Source: Saccoglossus kowalevskii
Lineage: Eukaryota; Hemichordata; Enteropneusta; Harrimaniidae
NCBI RefSeq assembly: GCF_000003605.2
Contig: NW_003146295.1
Span: forward strand, 82,459-102,552
DNA length: 20,094 nucleotides
Direction: 5' to 3'
Shown piece by piece: positions 10,884 to 20,094 of this stretch. Each line of letters starts with the position of its first letter. Within the stretch, counting starts at the first letter, position 1. The notes under the pieces were generated by a model. The model saw only the letters and a list, made by a program, of their open reading frames with translations, had not been told where the DNA came from and searched no databases. The position numbers were made by a program, and so were the translations under genes.

Positions 10884-10942
10884 CAAATAAAAAATCCCTT
10901 TTCGAGACACCATTTAATAATTAGACAGGGATTTTTAATTTG
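10884..10942. repeat. AT-rich hairpin at inner edge of right arm
   Basis: The arm 10884-10899 (caaataaaaaatccct) pairs with 10927-10942 (agggatttttaatttg) with one mismatch across a 27-nt loop. It marks about where similarity between the two long arms fades. Confidence 0.6.
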
Positions 10943-11767
10943 AAAACGTCTTGCTTAATTACTGTGACGTTAGGTGCCGACCATGTGGTTTCATTGACCT
11001 CTGACTGAACTGTGAAGAAAACGTACATCGTGCCTACGTGATGCCACCACGTAATTTAAATGAACAATTTTTCTTTGTCGTGGCATTTTACCTCTTTAAA
11101 CGTCGCAAATGCCTCAAGTATAATTACAGTGAGTTACAGTTGGAATTTAGGCAAGTAAAAAGGTTTGTGACGATCATTATGTTGTGTAATGAGAACCGTT
11201 TTACAAGATCGGGGTTGGGTGATTCGATGTGACGTTTGTTATCTTACGGTGAACCCTGGTCGGTTCACGCATCAAATTCGGACTCGCAAATCATATTAGG
11301 AAATCGGGATGCCATTGAGTTTTAATTTAGCAACTACAACACTACTTGTACACAAGACAAGACTAGCAGAACAGGACAGGGTACATAACAATCCAATCCA
11401 ATCCCCGGTTAACTTTTTCAGTAACAGTTTTCAACTCACAAATCAACACACACGCACAAATTTCAATGTTTAATTTACCACTGGCCACGGTATTTGCAAC
11501 ACATTACACAATTTATCAGTTATTTAATCTACATTCACAAACAACAATGTAAAAAAAATGAAACTATTTTTTCTGTTGTGTGGAAAAAAACATCGGTCGC
11601 GCCCGTGATCACGCCGAGTATAATAAGGTGCGCCGTATCTGACTAATCGCGCCGAGCTCGACCTTGGGCTCGCTCCTTTGAGAGCGAGCCTTTTAACAAC
11701 CTCGCCACTGGTACGCCACTGGCGAGACATGGCCTCACCATGGGACCTTGTGGTGCACATTGTACTG
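10930..11767 (-). repeat. Right arm of long terminal inverted repeat
   Basis: Read on the minus strand from 11767, this arm follows the left arm from the terminus through the ctcgcc/ggcgag zone, the conserved gcgagcccaaggtcgagctc block, the gtaaaacggttctcatta block near 11190-11210, and the cttcacagttcagtcagagg block near 11000. It ends close to the hairpin at 10884-10942. Confidence 0.7.
11667..11690. repeat. Subterminal hairpin of right arm
   Basis: A perfect 9-bp stem (ggctcgctc with gagcgagcc) closes a 6-nt loop. It is the counterpart of the left-arm hairpin at 7038-7063. Confidence 0.65.
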
Positions 11768-11769
11768 TA

Positions 11770-12475
11770 TGATATGGTTACATAACATGTATTTGTATAA
11801 TTTGCCTATGAAATGTTTTTACTATAAAACTTCATGTTTAGGATCATTTTGCTACATTTTCTTTAATAATTATGAGCATCTTTCTTTGCTCTTTGTTTTG
11901 CTGCTCATTTTTCAGTACAGTCTTCCAGTTCTTTGCGATGAGGGGGAAAATAGTAGAGAATCACAATTGTCGAAGCAATTTGATCCAAAATATTGAAGCG
12001 AGAGAATCGTCATCACCTGCCCACAGGAATTGAGTCCCAAGTGACGATAACAACACGTGCTAAAAACGCAAAGGCTCATGGGTAGACACTTGTTTGTAAA
12101 CAATGACTGGCTATGGTCATCTGATGCATGCGTAGGTGACGGCGACTCCCCCGCTTTAAAGTTGGCAATACAAACAGAAAACCCCACGTTTCCCCTATGT
12201 GTGTGCATAATCCCAAATAACCAAGTGTCAGTCAAGAAATAATCAGGCCTGTGATGAAAAGTTTGTGGGATAATTCGGTGTATTTAATCGATTGTATTTA
12301 ATCCCGTTTTCTTCTTTTAATTAAAGTTATTCTTTCAATGTTATTTAACTAATTCATAGTCTTACTGGTTGATGGATGGGTCGATCACTAGGCAACAGAG
12401 TCAAAATTTTTGGTATCTCGTATGCATGACACAAGTTTTATTTAAATCTGTTCTTGACATTACTAAATTAACTAA
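11770..12475. other. Intronic sequence without recognised features
   Basis: Short open frames on both strands overlap around 11912-12242, but neither shows a domain or splice logic I can support. No repeat copy was matched elsewhere in the window. Confidence 0.5.
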
Positions 12476-12900
12476 TTATTGGCTCTAATTATTATGCGCA
12501 TCAGGTAATTAATACATACAGATTTCCACCATAATGTAATAAGGTCTGTGTATCACCCAAATACATCTATTGTCGAACAGTTCTTGCTACATAAATCAAA
12601 CTGCTATGAATTGTTTAATTATTATTTAAATTAAGTAATTAATAAGCACAGATTTATACCATTATAACCTACCCAATATCTGTGCATTATCCAAAAGCTC
12701 CTGTGTACCAAGGGTCTTGAGAAATCAGTAGAACAACTGACAATTGGTTCATTATTATCAAAGTGCAATCATATTATGCATTGATGTCTACCAAAAACTA
12801 ATCAGGTTTACGCATCATCCAAGAGTATCTGTTTCAAGTTTTATCAAAATGTGAACAGAGGTTCTTGAGATACTGGTTGAACAGACTGACATACAGACAG
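12476..12900. repeat. Degenerate repeat, about three ~140-bp units
   Basis: Three segments starting near 12476, 12610 and 12750 share a common order of words: an attatta run, an acagattt...acc block, then a tctgtg..atca.ccaa block, followed by ttcttg or a close variant. Similarity is weak and has many gaps. The third unit ends in ttcttgagat and a gacatacagacaggacagg tail, a style common in dispersed invertebrate repeats. The family is not identified. Confidence 0.35.
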
Positions 12901-12978
12901 GACAGGGTAGCCGCAAAGACTCCCATTGTGTGCTTCAAAAAGAATGTTGTCAACATCTTCCACATTACCTTCCCATAT

Positions 12979-13255
12979 CAGGGTTCTCCACGAGAAAAAA
13001 AAAATCCACCTACACCGACCGATGAATAGTGGAGCTAAAATCAGCTGATTGTACGTGCTGACGTTTACTTAATAATAGCTCTTCAAAATTCTCATTCATT
13101 TCGTAATAAATATATATATATATATTATGCATAATTAATAGATTTTTTTGTTTCCATTTTTTCAACATCCATGCCAATGATGCACGGTACAAATGTGCCA
13201 CGCCCACTTTATACTTGGCGCGCCCTCTTTAATTTTCAAACCGTGGAGAACCCTG
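12979..13255. mobile_element. 277-bp miniature inverted-repeat element
   Basis: The ends are perfect 14-bp inverted repeats: cagggttctccacg (12979-12992) and cgtggagaaccctg (13242-13255). Both sides are flanked by the pentamer catat (12974-12978 and 13256-13260), which fits a 5-bp target-site duplication. CAGGG-type termini are seen in hAT-related elements, usually with 8-bp duplications, so the superfamily is uncertain. The interior is non-coding and includes an A-run, a (TA)n stretch and a ggcgcgcc site near the right end. Confidence 0.75.
13111..13125. repeat. (TA)n microsatellite
   Basis: About seven TA units lie within the 277-bp miniature element. This site is likely to vary in length between individuals. 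Confidence 0.8.
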
Positions 13256-13260
13256 CATAT

Positions 13261-14218
13261 CATCACACGACATTACTTCCCAAACAAAAAGAAGCAGACA
13301 AAAATGTTATTTGTGTAATTCCTCTGCTCTTTCTTACGAGGTTTGCTATAAGAAAATATTACTGTAAACTGAGAACAGACTTCTCAAGGTAGAGTGAACC
13401 AAGTGAGTATTGGTCACCAAATCAGGAGAATAACGCACTGGAGAGGAGCACTTGTAGCCAAGGTGTTTATTGCTCAACTGCCAAAATTTAAAAAAAATGA
13501 TCATCAAATGTTTTTTTAGGAATTCTATTTTCATTTAAAAATCCACCTACACCGACTTTCAACGCTGGCAGTTGGACCACCAAGACGAAAGAAACTATTG
13601 CAGAAGCTGATCTAAAATTTGATAGGTTTTTTTCTTGCTGAATTAAAAAGTGGGCCGCCTAAAATTTCATTACAATGTCACCCAGTGTCGCCAAATAAAT
13701 TTTTATGCATATTTTAATTTTATCAGTAACGTAAGTAAATTCTAAAAGAAGTTTCAAATAAAAATTAACACTGCATTGCTCAGTAGCAATTACTCGTGGT
13801 AGCGCAATCCGGTCATGCTGCGTTTCGCAATTGTTGATTATTACTTACTAGTGATAATATTAAGTTTATAGTATAGTTGTTTGTTATGAAATGCAAATCA
13901 ATTTAAACTTAGTTTCATCGTAAGCGAATGATTCCGGTCATATATTAAATGCTTGATGCTGGAGAATATCGGCCATGTTTTGACCTGGGACGGTGTTCTT
14001 TGACCTGAAAATTCTGTCGTACATGCATGTTTGAACTCCTCTCAGTTTCTTTTCCCTTAATGGTTGGTCATAATTGCTTCTAGTTTTATCAACTCAAAAA
14101 GAATTTTATATTTATAATAATTACAAACCCAAGTCAAATAACTCCTAAATGCAAGCAGCCATTATCACCTTAGATTAGTACTGAAAACTGGCAAGTTTTC
14201 ACAGCTATTATTTAACAA
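13261..14218. other. Intronic sequence with a 20-bp echo of the miniature element
   Basis: No gene is seen. The words aaaaatccacctacaccgac at 13537-13556 repeat 13000-13019 of the 277-bp element exactly, but the flanks differ. It may be a remnant of a related insertion or a shared internal motif. The remainder is plain AT-rich sequence. Confidence 0.5.
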
Positions 14219-14994
14219 GATGGCAGTATATCATTGATTACTGACATAGATGCATGTGGACGCAACATGTGAACATGGGTGGTGTTTTGTGATTGCCATT
14301 CACACCTTTGATGGCAGTATATCATTGATTACTGACATAGCTGCATATGGACGCAACATGTGAACATGGGTGGTGTTTTGCGATTGCCATTCCCATTCGT
14401 ACCTTTGATGGCAGTATATCATTGATTACTGACATAGATGCATATGGACGCAACATGTGAACATGGGTGGTGTTTTGTGATTGCCATTCCCATTCGCACC
14501 TTTGATGGCAGTATATCATTGATTACTGACATAGATGCATATGGACGCAACATGTGAACATGGGTGGTGTTTTGTGATTGCCATTCCCATTTGCACCTTT
14601 GATGGCAGTATATCATTGATTACTGACATAGATGCATGTGGACGCAACATGTGAACATGGGTGGTGTTTTGTGATTGCCATTCCCATTCGCACCTTTGAT
14701 GGCAGTATATCATTGATTACTAACATAGATGCATATGGACGCAACATGTGAACATGGGTGGTGTTTTGTGATTGCCATTCCCATTCACTTTTGATGGCAG
14801 TATATCATTGATTACTAACATAGATGCATATGGACGCAACATGTGAACATGGGTGGTGTTTTGTGATTGCCATTCCCATTCACACCTTTGATGGCAGTAT
14901 ATCATTGATTACTGACATAGATGCATATGGACGCAACATGTGAACATGGGTGGTGTTTTGTGATTGCCATTCATACCTTTGATGGCATCATATA
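14219..14994. repeat. 97-bp tandem array, eight copies plus a fragment
   Basis: Copies begin with gatggcagtatatcattg at 14219, 14310, 14407, 14504, 14601, 14698, 14793 and 14890, with a 14-bp start of a ninth at 14981. Lengths are 91, 97, 97, 97, 97, 95, 97 and 91 bp. The first and last copies lack the same 6 bp (cccatt). Copies 6 and 7 share ctaaca where others have ctgaca, which suggests a recent local duplication. Copies 1 and 5 share gcatgtgg. The unit is not a multiple of three, so the repeated 61-65 residue frames on the minus strand are by-products and not genes. Confidence 0.9.
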
Positions 14995-16372
14995 TCCCAG
15001 TGTCTCTGGGATCCCAATGGTGTTCGCTTCTACAGAAAGTTTGTAGTTTTTGCCAATTTAAAGTGGTCTACATTTCAAAAGGAAAGGTAATAAGGTATGG
15101 CATTCAAGGCATTATCCATTCATGGGCTCTGATTGAATTCCAAACTAATTTCATAGGATGCAGGGCTAAGATGAAAACCCGGGGTATGTACCAAAAGCCC
15201 CAAAAGTAGAGATACAGATGAGTTTTACAGAAATCTATCTTTAATGTACATGCGGTACATTTTTTTTTCTATTTTCACCAAGATTACCACAATGTTTGAC
15301 CCGCTGACAGCCAATCTGTGATGTCCAGTTTTAATGTGGTTTTCTTCAGAAATGTATCTATTGATACAGTGCCCTTGACTTATTTAAAGGATTGAGAAGA
15401 AAAGATTGGAATTTATAAAGAAAAGAATTGATCAATGAAGTGCTGAGTTGATGAGAACATTGTGATGTTGTCATTTACCTTGTATAATTCTACCAATCAA
15501 ATAAAAACATTTCTTTGTTACATATGCAATTACACTTAGCCAAGAGAAGTTTAGCTGCCATTGCCTTTACTGCTCAGATCTGATGGGAGGGATTGAATGT
15601 TCTATTATGAATTAATAATTGTTTTGCGCCAGCAAGATGTCAGTGAATTTATTTTACAAAAATATATAGTTTATGATATATTTATTTTGGAGGATTGATA
15701 ATGTGAAAATAATCAGGACATCACTGTCCCTTCTTTGTCAAATCATAATAGTAAACACCCTCTTTAAGTATCCGATGTCTAGAATTGGGCTGCATGCATC
15801 AAAGCAATGAAAGAAAAAAAAACGACTAAAAAATTTCAACCCATGATTGATCATACATGTACAATCTCATCCATTTATAATTAATAACAGGCATATAAAT
15901 AGACAAGCATCAAGCTTGGACCAAATTTTAGTTCAAACTTTGCGCACACATCAGACATTGCATCAAATCCACACAAAAAATAGCTGACTGGCGATCATCT
16001 TTTGCAGTTTCCTGGAGCATAATCTCATACATGCCTGGACCAATCAACTTATAACTTGAAACATACATCAGGTCATATATTGTGCCTGCAATACAAACAA
16101 TAAATAAATAGATGTTCTGTTAAACAGTACTATCTCATTATTTCTATATCAAATGTATGACTTGGCAATCCATTGAAAGATAACCTTCATATAAAGACCA
16201 CCTTGTTTATAAAGACCATTTTAATGTGATCGTCACTGTATTATGAACTGTTGTCATTCTCAAATCAAAGTGCAAATTTTCTTTAAAATATGCAGTTGGA
16301 AATTACATCCATCTGGACCAAAATTATTGGATGAAATCATAGAAAAATGCATAAAAGTGCGAGAAATTGAAT
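14995..16372. other. Intronic sequence between the two tandem arrays
   Basis: No gene is recognised. A frame at 14964-15209 begins inside the array and has no domain. The only repeat noted is the 18-bp spaced tataaagacca pair at 16190-16218. Confidence 0.5.
16190..16218. repeat. Two tataaagacca copies, 18-bp period
   Basis: tataaagacca occurs at 16190-16200 and 16208-16218. It is a small direct repeat, possibly the degenerate remains of a short-period satellite. Confidence 0.55.
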
Positions 16373-16769
16373 GAAACGCTAAGCAGCGAGTTGTCTTCAG
16401 ATGTGAGTGAGATCTACTGGATATTAGCATGGCATATTTTCTATGGTGTTTTGTATTGGGAATGCTGCCCTCTTGAAACACTAAGCAGCGAGTTGTCTTC
16501 AGATGTGAGTGAGATCTACTGGTTATTAGCATGGCATATTTTCTATGGTGTTTTGTATTGGGAATGCTGCCCTCTTGAAACACTAAGCAGCGAGTTGTCT
16601 TCAGATGTGAGTGAGATCTACTGGATATTAGCATGGCATATTTTCTATGGTGTTTTTTATTGGGAATGCTGCCCTCTTGAAACGCTAAGCAGTGAGTTGT
16701 CTTCAGATGTGAGTGAGATCTACTGGTTATTAGCATGGCATATTTTCTTTGGTGTTTTTTATTGGGAAT
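16373..16769. repeat. 102-bp tandem array, about four copies
   Basis: Copies start at 16373, 16475, 16577 and 16679, each beginning gaaacRctaagcagYgag. The fourth breaks off after tattgggaat at 16769. At the ggWtattag position, copies 1 and 3 have A and copies 2 and 4 have T, so the array looks like a duplicated dimer. Copies 3 and 4 also share ttttttattg against ttttgtattg in 1 and 2. Because 102 is a multiple of three, frames stay open through all copies on both strands (16367-16894 plus, 16260-16796 minus). The 34-residue repeats do not resemble TPR or PPR motifs, so I treat the array as non-coding. Confidence 0.88.
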
Positions 16770-19700
16770 CACATACAATAATAGTAAAACATTCATTAAT
16801 ATTTTCTACGTTAGTAAGTTGGAGCAGAGCCTTGAAACACTTTTATTCAAGCTCTTTTTTGCCGTTTGTTTCAGACAATTTCCATTCTTTTTGAAAGTAT
16901 CTAGCAATATTAACAAATCGATAGTGTTATATACACTGTACTAAATAAAAGACTGTGTCTTTACGTCATGACTTTAAAATCGGTTGAGAGAAATGGTCTC
17001 TTTAGAATGCTAGCTTATCTTATTTGGATAACTCCAGCTACTGTAATGGCTCTATATTTGTTCATGAAATTCATATATTAGAAAAGGAGTTTGGGCATTT
17101 GAAAAAAAAACACTGTTCGCTCACATGTGCCTAGTTGTGCTTTTGATAAAGCAGATGCAGTTAATTGGCATGGTGACTCAATGTGTTTGAACTTCTCATT
17201 CTTCAGCCAGCAATTTTCCCTGTGACTGGTAAACAGAAAACATCTGTTTCTCTTATCCATAAAGTGTCACTCAATTCAAAACTACACTTTCTTGATTTAT
17301 ACTTTTTGGATAAGAATGTTTTCAATTTCCTGACATGATTACAACAAAATAGATGTCATATTTTATGTCTATATTATTTCATACGTTTGGTTCTTCCTCT
17401 CAACCTTTTTTATTGAGGACTCATGAAATATCCTGTTGAATTGCTTAATATGACGTGGTCATCAAATATGTTGTGAATGAATTGATTTATCCTTACTGTC
17501 TTATAATAAATTTACCATGAGAAAGAAAGCTTAATAGACCAGCTTATGCTTTATGGTTATTCAATATGTGGAAAATTTGCATTATTGTAATATAACAAAA
17601 GTAAATGTTGGTACAAGTGTGGATGTTTAACCAACTTTGCAGAGATTTTCATAAAAATAATACTTGAATCATATTTTTCAAATGCACTTTCAGTTGTCAT
17701 TATGAGTTATTGCCATTGAACCATTTGAGTAATTGTTATTCATTCTGAAATTCTCATATCACAGTGATTAAAATAGTACTGTTGCATGATTTGGTCTTTT
17801 CCAGTTACTGTTCGAGCACACACATGCCGAAATTTATCTTGCATATAGTAATGTTTAGTATGAAATACAATATTTTGCAATGATAATTACCGTATTTGCT
17901 CTATTAGAATCACATATAACTTTATAAAGGCATTTATAGTACACTGAATCTTTAAAATACGCATTTAGAGCACTGCGATGTTGTGTATTTAATAAGGTAA
18001 TTCTACAGTATGTATTTGCTGCATTATAACACTGACAAAACAGACAAAAGCTTTTGTTTGGAATCCAACTTGACATTCAACACTTAATGTGCATTCCCTA
18101 AAGTTATTTTTGTTGATCAGTTATTCAATCTATATACACATGTATTTCCTATTAGTGGCTTTTACAAACAATGTAGTGAATTTTCCATAAAGGTGGATCA
18201 TTCCATTTTCTAAAGGGGGTATTCAATGAAACTCAGAGGCCTGAATGCTGTATCTCAGTGATGATAAACATATTCCGAGTTGATGTAATAAGGTTGTCAA
18301 ACTGGTAGTCAGTGCTCTATTGGCTACTTTATGTTGACACTATTGTTGACTGGGCATGGGAGTAACCCTCCTACATGTCCAACCTGTCTGAGTTTTAAAT
18401 TAGGTCATCATTATATGGCTTTGGCATCCCCACAGGGATTGAAATAGAATTTTTCCCCTGCATGCACAGTGTGCACGTTGAATTAATCTGCACTAACTTG
18501 TTGTGAAATGCATGGCCACCAATTTTAAAGTTTTAATAAAATTTACAGGTTCTCGATCTATGCGATCATGAAAGAATTTGTATTTTTTGTGTTATCTTAC
18601 AATATTGGTTGAACTTAATTTAGGCTCAGTGAATATAATGAGAAAATGTGTTAATTTCTACATGCACAGCGTGCACATTATATTTTGAGTTTACTTGCAC
18701 TAGCTAATAATCTATGTACATAGTGCAGTGTGCACCAGAGTATTTCGACCCCTGTCCCCACCACCCACTATAACAAAATAAAGTGTCAGACTTGAGCACC
18801 TTTTCAAGTCTTTGTCAATTTTTCTTGAAAAATATGTCTGCCAGTAACTGTAAAAAGTGATTAAGTTTCCAGTAATTCCACACATATTTATTTATACAGT
18901 AAGACATACTTTAGTTTATCTGTATATATTGATAATATCAATAGAATAATTCTGAATTTTAGTTGTGCTTCCATATTGATATACTTTTGTCATTTGTTAT
19001 GGCCTTTTTTCAATGATATAGTGTATTCAAGATTTGATTTCTTTTACTCTTGATTCTTCCATTTTCAAAACATCTTTAAAGAAACAAACCTATGAAAAAT
19101 CATATTAAAAATGGCAGAAGCTGAAATAAGTACAAATACAGCTGTTAGTCAGTCAAACTTAGCTGGTTTATTTATAGCTCTTCTCTACTTGATGTCATTG
19201 GCCTTGACCATTCTCTAGTTATTCTTCATCAGGCACAATGCAATATGGCTTCTCACTCCCAGTATACACAATGACACAAATGCTATTGCCAAATATATTC
19301 TAAAATTTAATAAAGACATCTATATTACTATCAATAAATAATCATGGTTTTCCAGTCTGTTAAATTATTTCATGTAACCAAGTGCAGACCCCAGAAATCT
19401 TTAGTCTTGTAACTTAAGATTTCCATCTAACCAATTTTTGTTATATCCAAACATTTCCATATCATAAGTCGTCTTTGACAAATTAACATGATCTCTAAAC
19501 AAAACTCGTTTGAATGTTTGAATAATATCACCAAAATTAATCCTAAATGTGTTCTTATGATTTAAACTGAGAAAATTTGACAATGTTCATTTCGGTATTT
19601 GTGATATAATATTTACTGTGTTTACCCTCGTGGATATTTTACTGCTTGAGGTAACCACTGTCACAATAATTCATTAACATTTCAGTACAGTCTTAAATGA

Positions 19701-20094
19701 CACATTTCCTAGCTTGATAATTAGATTCTATACTTTCAATTCTTCAATAAATGGCAGTGTGCCTGTCCTTGACACTATTGTACAGAGTTAAGTCAATATT
19801 GAAATCTATTATCCTATTTAAAACAAGTTATTGTATAACTATAATTTTTACAGTTTTCTGCTGCAGTATCGTACTTGGTTAACAAAATTTATATTTTTTT
19901 ATACTTTCATTTCTACCATAGAAAGCTGTAAGGTGAAATTGAGTAAAATGTGAATTTAACACCTCAATTTACAGTCTACTAAACATTGTGTTTGTTTAAT
20001 CACTATGAATCTTGAATGTTGGTCAATCTGTATCAGATTTTTAGTCAAGCCAATATTGTGAGTTTGCTAGGTCAATCATTTTGTGTCATGCTGA
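16770..20094. other. Distal intronic sequence, no gene recognised
   Basis: AT-rich throughout. No exon matching the rest of ARID2 was found. Minor points are three gtgcac-containing palindromic words near 18461, 18661 and 18724, and a 35-codon hydrophobic-tailed frame at 19111-19218 discussed under findings. I see no tRNA, rRNA or transposon ends here. Confidence 0.5.

Larger units (their letters stand above)
6927..11767. mobile_element. 4.84-kb DNA element with long inverted ends and TA duplication
   Basis: The left end cagtacaatgtgcac (from 6927) is mirrored by its reverse complement ending at 11767. Both ends are flanked by TA (6925-6926 and 11768-11769), consistent with a TA target-site duplication and CAGT termini of the Tc1/mariner (IS630-like) type. 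The inverted similarity does not stop at a short TIR. It continues, with indels and substitutions, for roughly 850 bp on each side. The interior (about 7800-10880) has no recognisable transposase or other gene, only short frames, so the element is non-autonomous or has lost its coding region. The arms are clearly diverged, so the insertion is old, or the arms have evolved separately. An alternative is two related elements inserted in opposite directions, but the matched outer ends and TA flanks favour one unit. Confidence 0.65.
5426..20094 (+). other. ARID2 intron 3 (at least 14.7 kb, 3' end outside window)
   Basis: The donor is caggtaagtgg at 5424-5434. The next exon should begin with one base completing an Arg/Ser codon, followed by a segment like Tyr-Leu-Glu-Lys-Tyr-Glu. 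I looked for this along the plus strand after each plausible acceptor and did not find it. The rest of the window is therefore treated as intron, interrupted only by repeats and transposon remnants listed separately. A diverged or very short exon could have been missed. Confidence 0.6.

Noticed and set aside
6927-11767. Polinton/Maverick or other large self-replicating element
   Set aside because: It is too short, the ends are not of that type, and there is no polymerase, integrase or packaging gene.
14322-14905. Four similar minus-strand frames of 61-65 residues as a repeated peptide family
   Set aside because: They are the same 97-bp repeat read in successive frames. The unit is not a multiple of three, so every frame soon meets a stop.
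15030-15095. Possible ARID2 exon 4 between a tctacag acceptor and an aaaggtaata donor
   Set aside because: The phase could fit, but the translation lacks the Tyr-Leu-Glu-Lys-Tyr-like continuation of the ARID domain.
16367-16894. 175-codon plus-strand and 178-codon minus-strand frames as real proteins
   Set aside because: Both overlap the 102-bp array, and openness follows from the unit being stop-free and 34 codons long. There is no known repeat-protein motif and no supporting splice signals.
18815-18850. Leu-Glu-Lys-Tyr coding words as ARID2 exon 4
   Set aside because: A stop follows three codons later, the preceding Tyr is missing, and no acceptor lies at the required position.

Overview
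The window looks like animal nuclear DNA: AT-rich, mostly non-coding, with spliced genes (GT...AG introns, a strong Kozak start) and several degraded DNA-transposon-like repeats. The one gene I can name encodes the N-terminal ARID domain of an ARID2/BAF200-type subunit of the PBAF chromatin-remodelling complex, with three exons matching the vertebrate family position by position. The repeat style suggests a marine invertebrate such as a mollusc, other lophotrochozoan, hemichordate or amphioxus. That placement is an inference and I cannot narrow it further.

Layout. Positions 1-1018 are non-coding, with a short tandem duplication and a GC-rich hairpin. Positions 1019-1978 are a 960-bp non-autonomous DNA element with matched inverted ends. 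Positions 2867-3347 on the minus strand hold a candidate two-exon gene for a small secreted protein: a signal-peptide exon, a clean donor, a clean acceptor, a 21-codon last exon and an AATAAA downstream. It lies head to head with ARID2. Positions 3900-4365 are the ARID2 promoter/leader region, with a YY1-like site and two short upstream ORFs. ARID2 exons 1-3 are at 4366-4457, 4577-4670 and 5328-5425.

Everything from 5426 to the end appears to be ARID2 intron 3, because I found no exon matching the expected next ARID segment. This intron is at least 14.7 kb and has collected repeats: a 4.84-kb element with ~0.85-kb diverged terminal inverted repeats and a TA duplication (6927-11767); a degenerate ~140-bp repeat (about 12476-12900); a 277-bp miniature element with CATAT flanks (12979-13255); an eight-copy 97-bp array (14219-14994); and a four-copy 102-bp array whose length, a multiple of three, makes long but probably meaningless ORFs on both strands (16373-16769).

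No rRNA, tRNA, CRISPR array, bacterial operon, transposase gene or viral gene was recognised. The most useful follow-ups are the minus-strand secreted-protein gene, the ARID2 leader with back-to-back uORFs, and the large inverted-repeat element.
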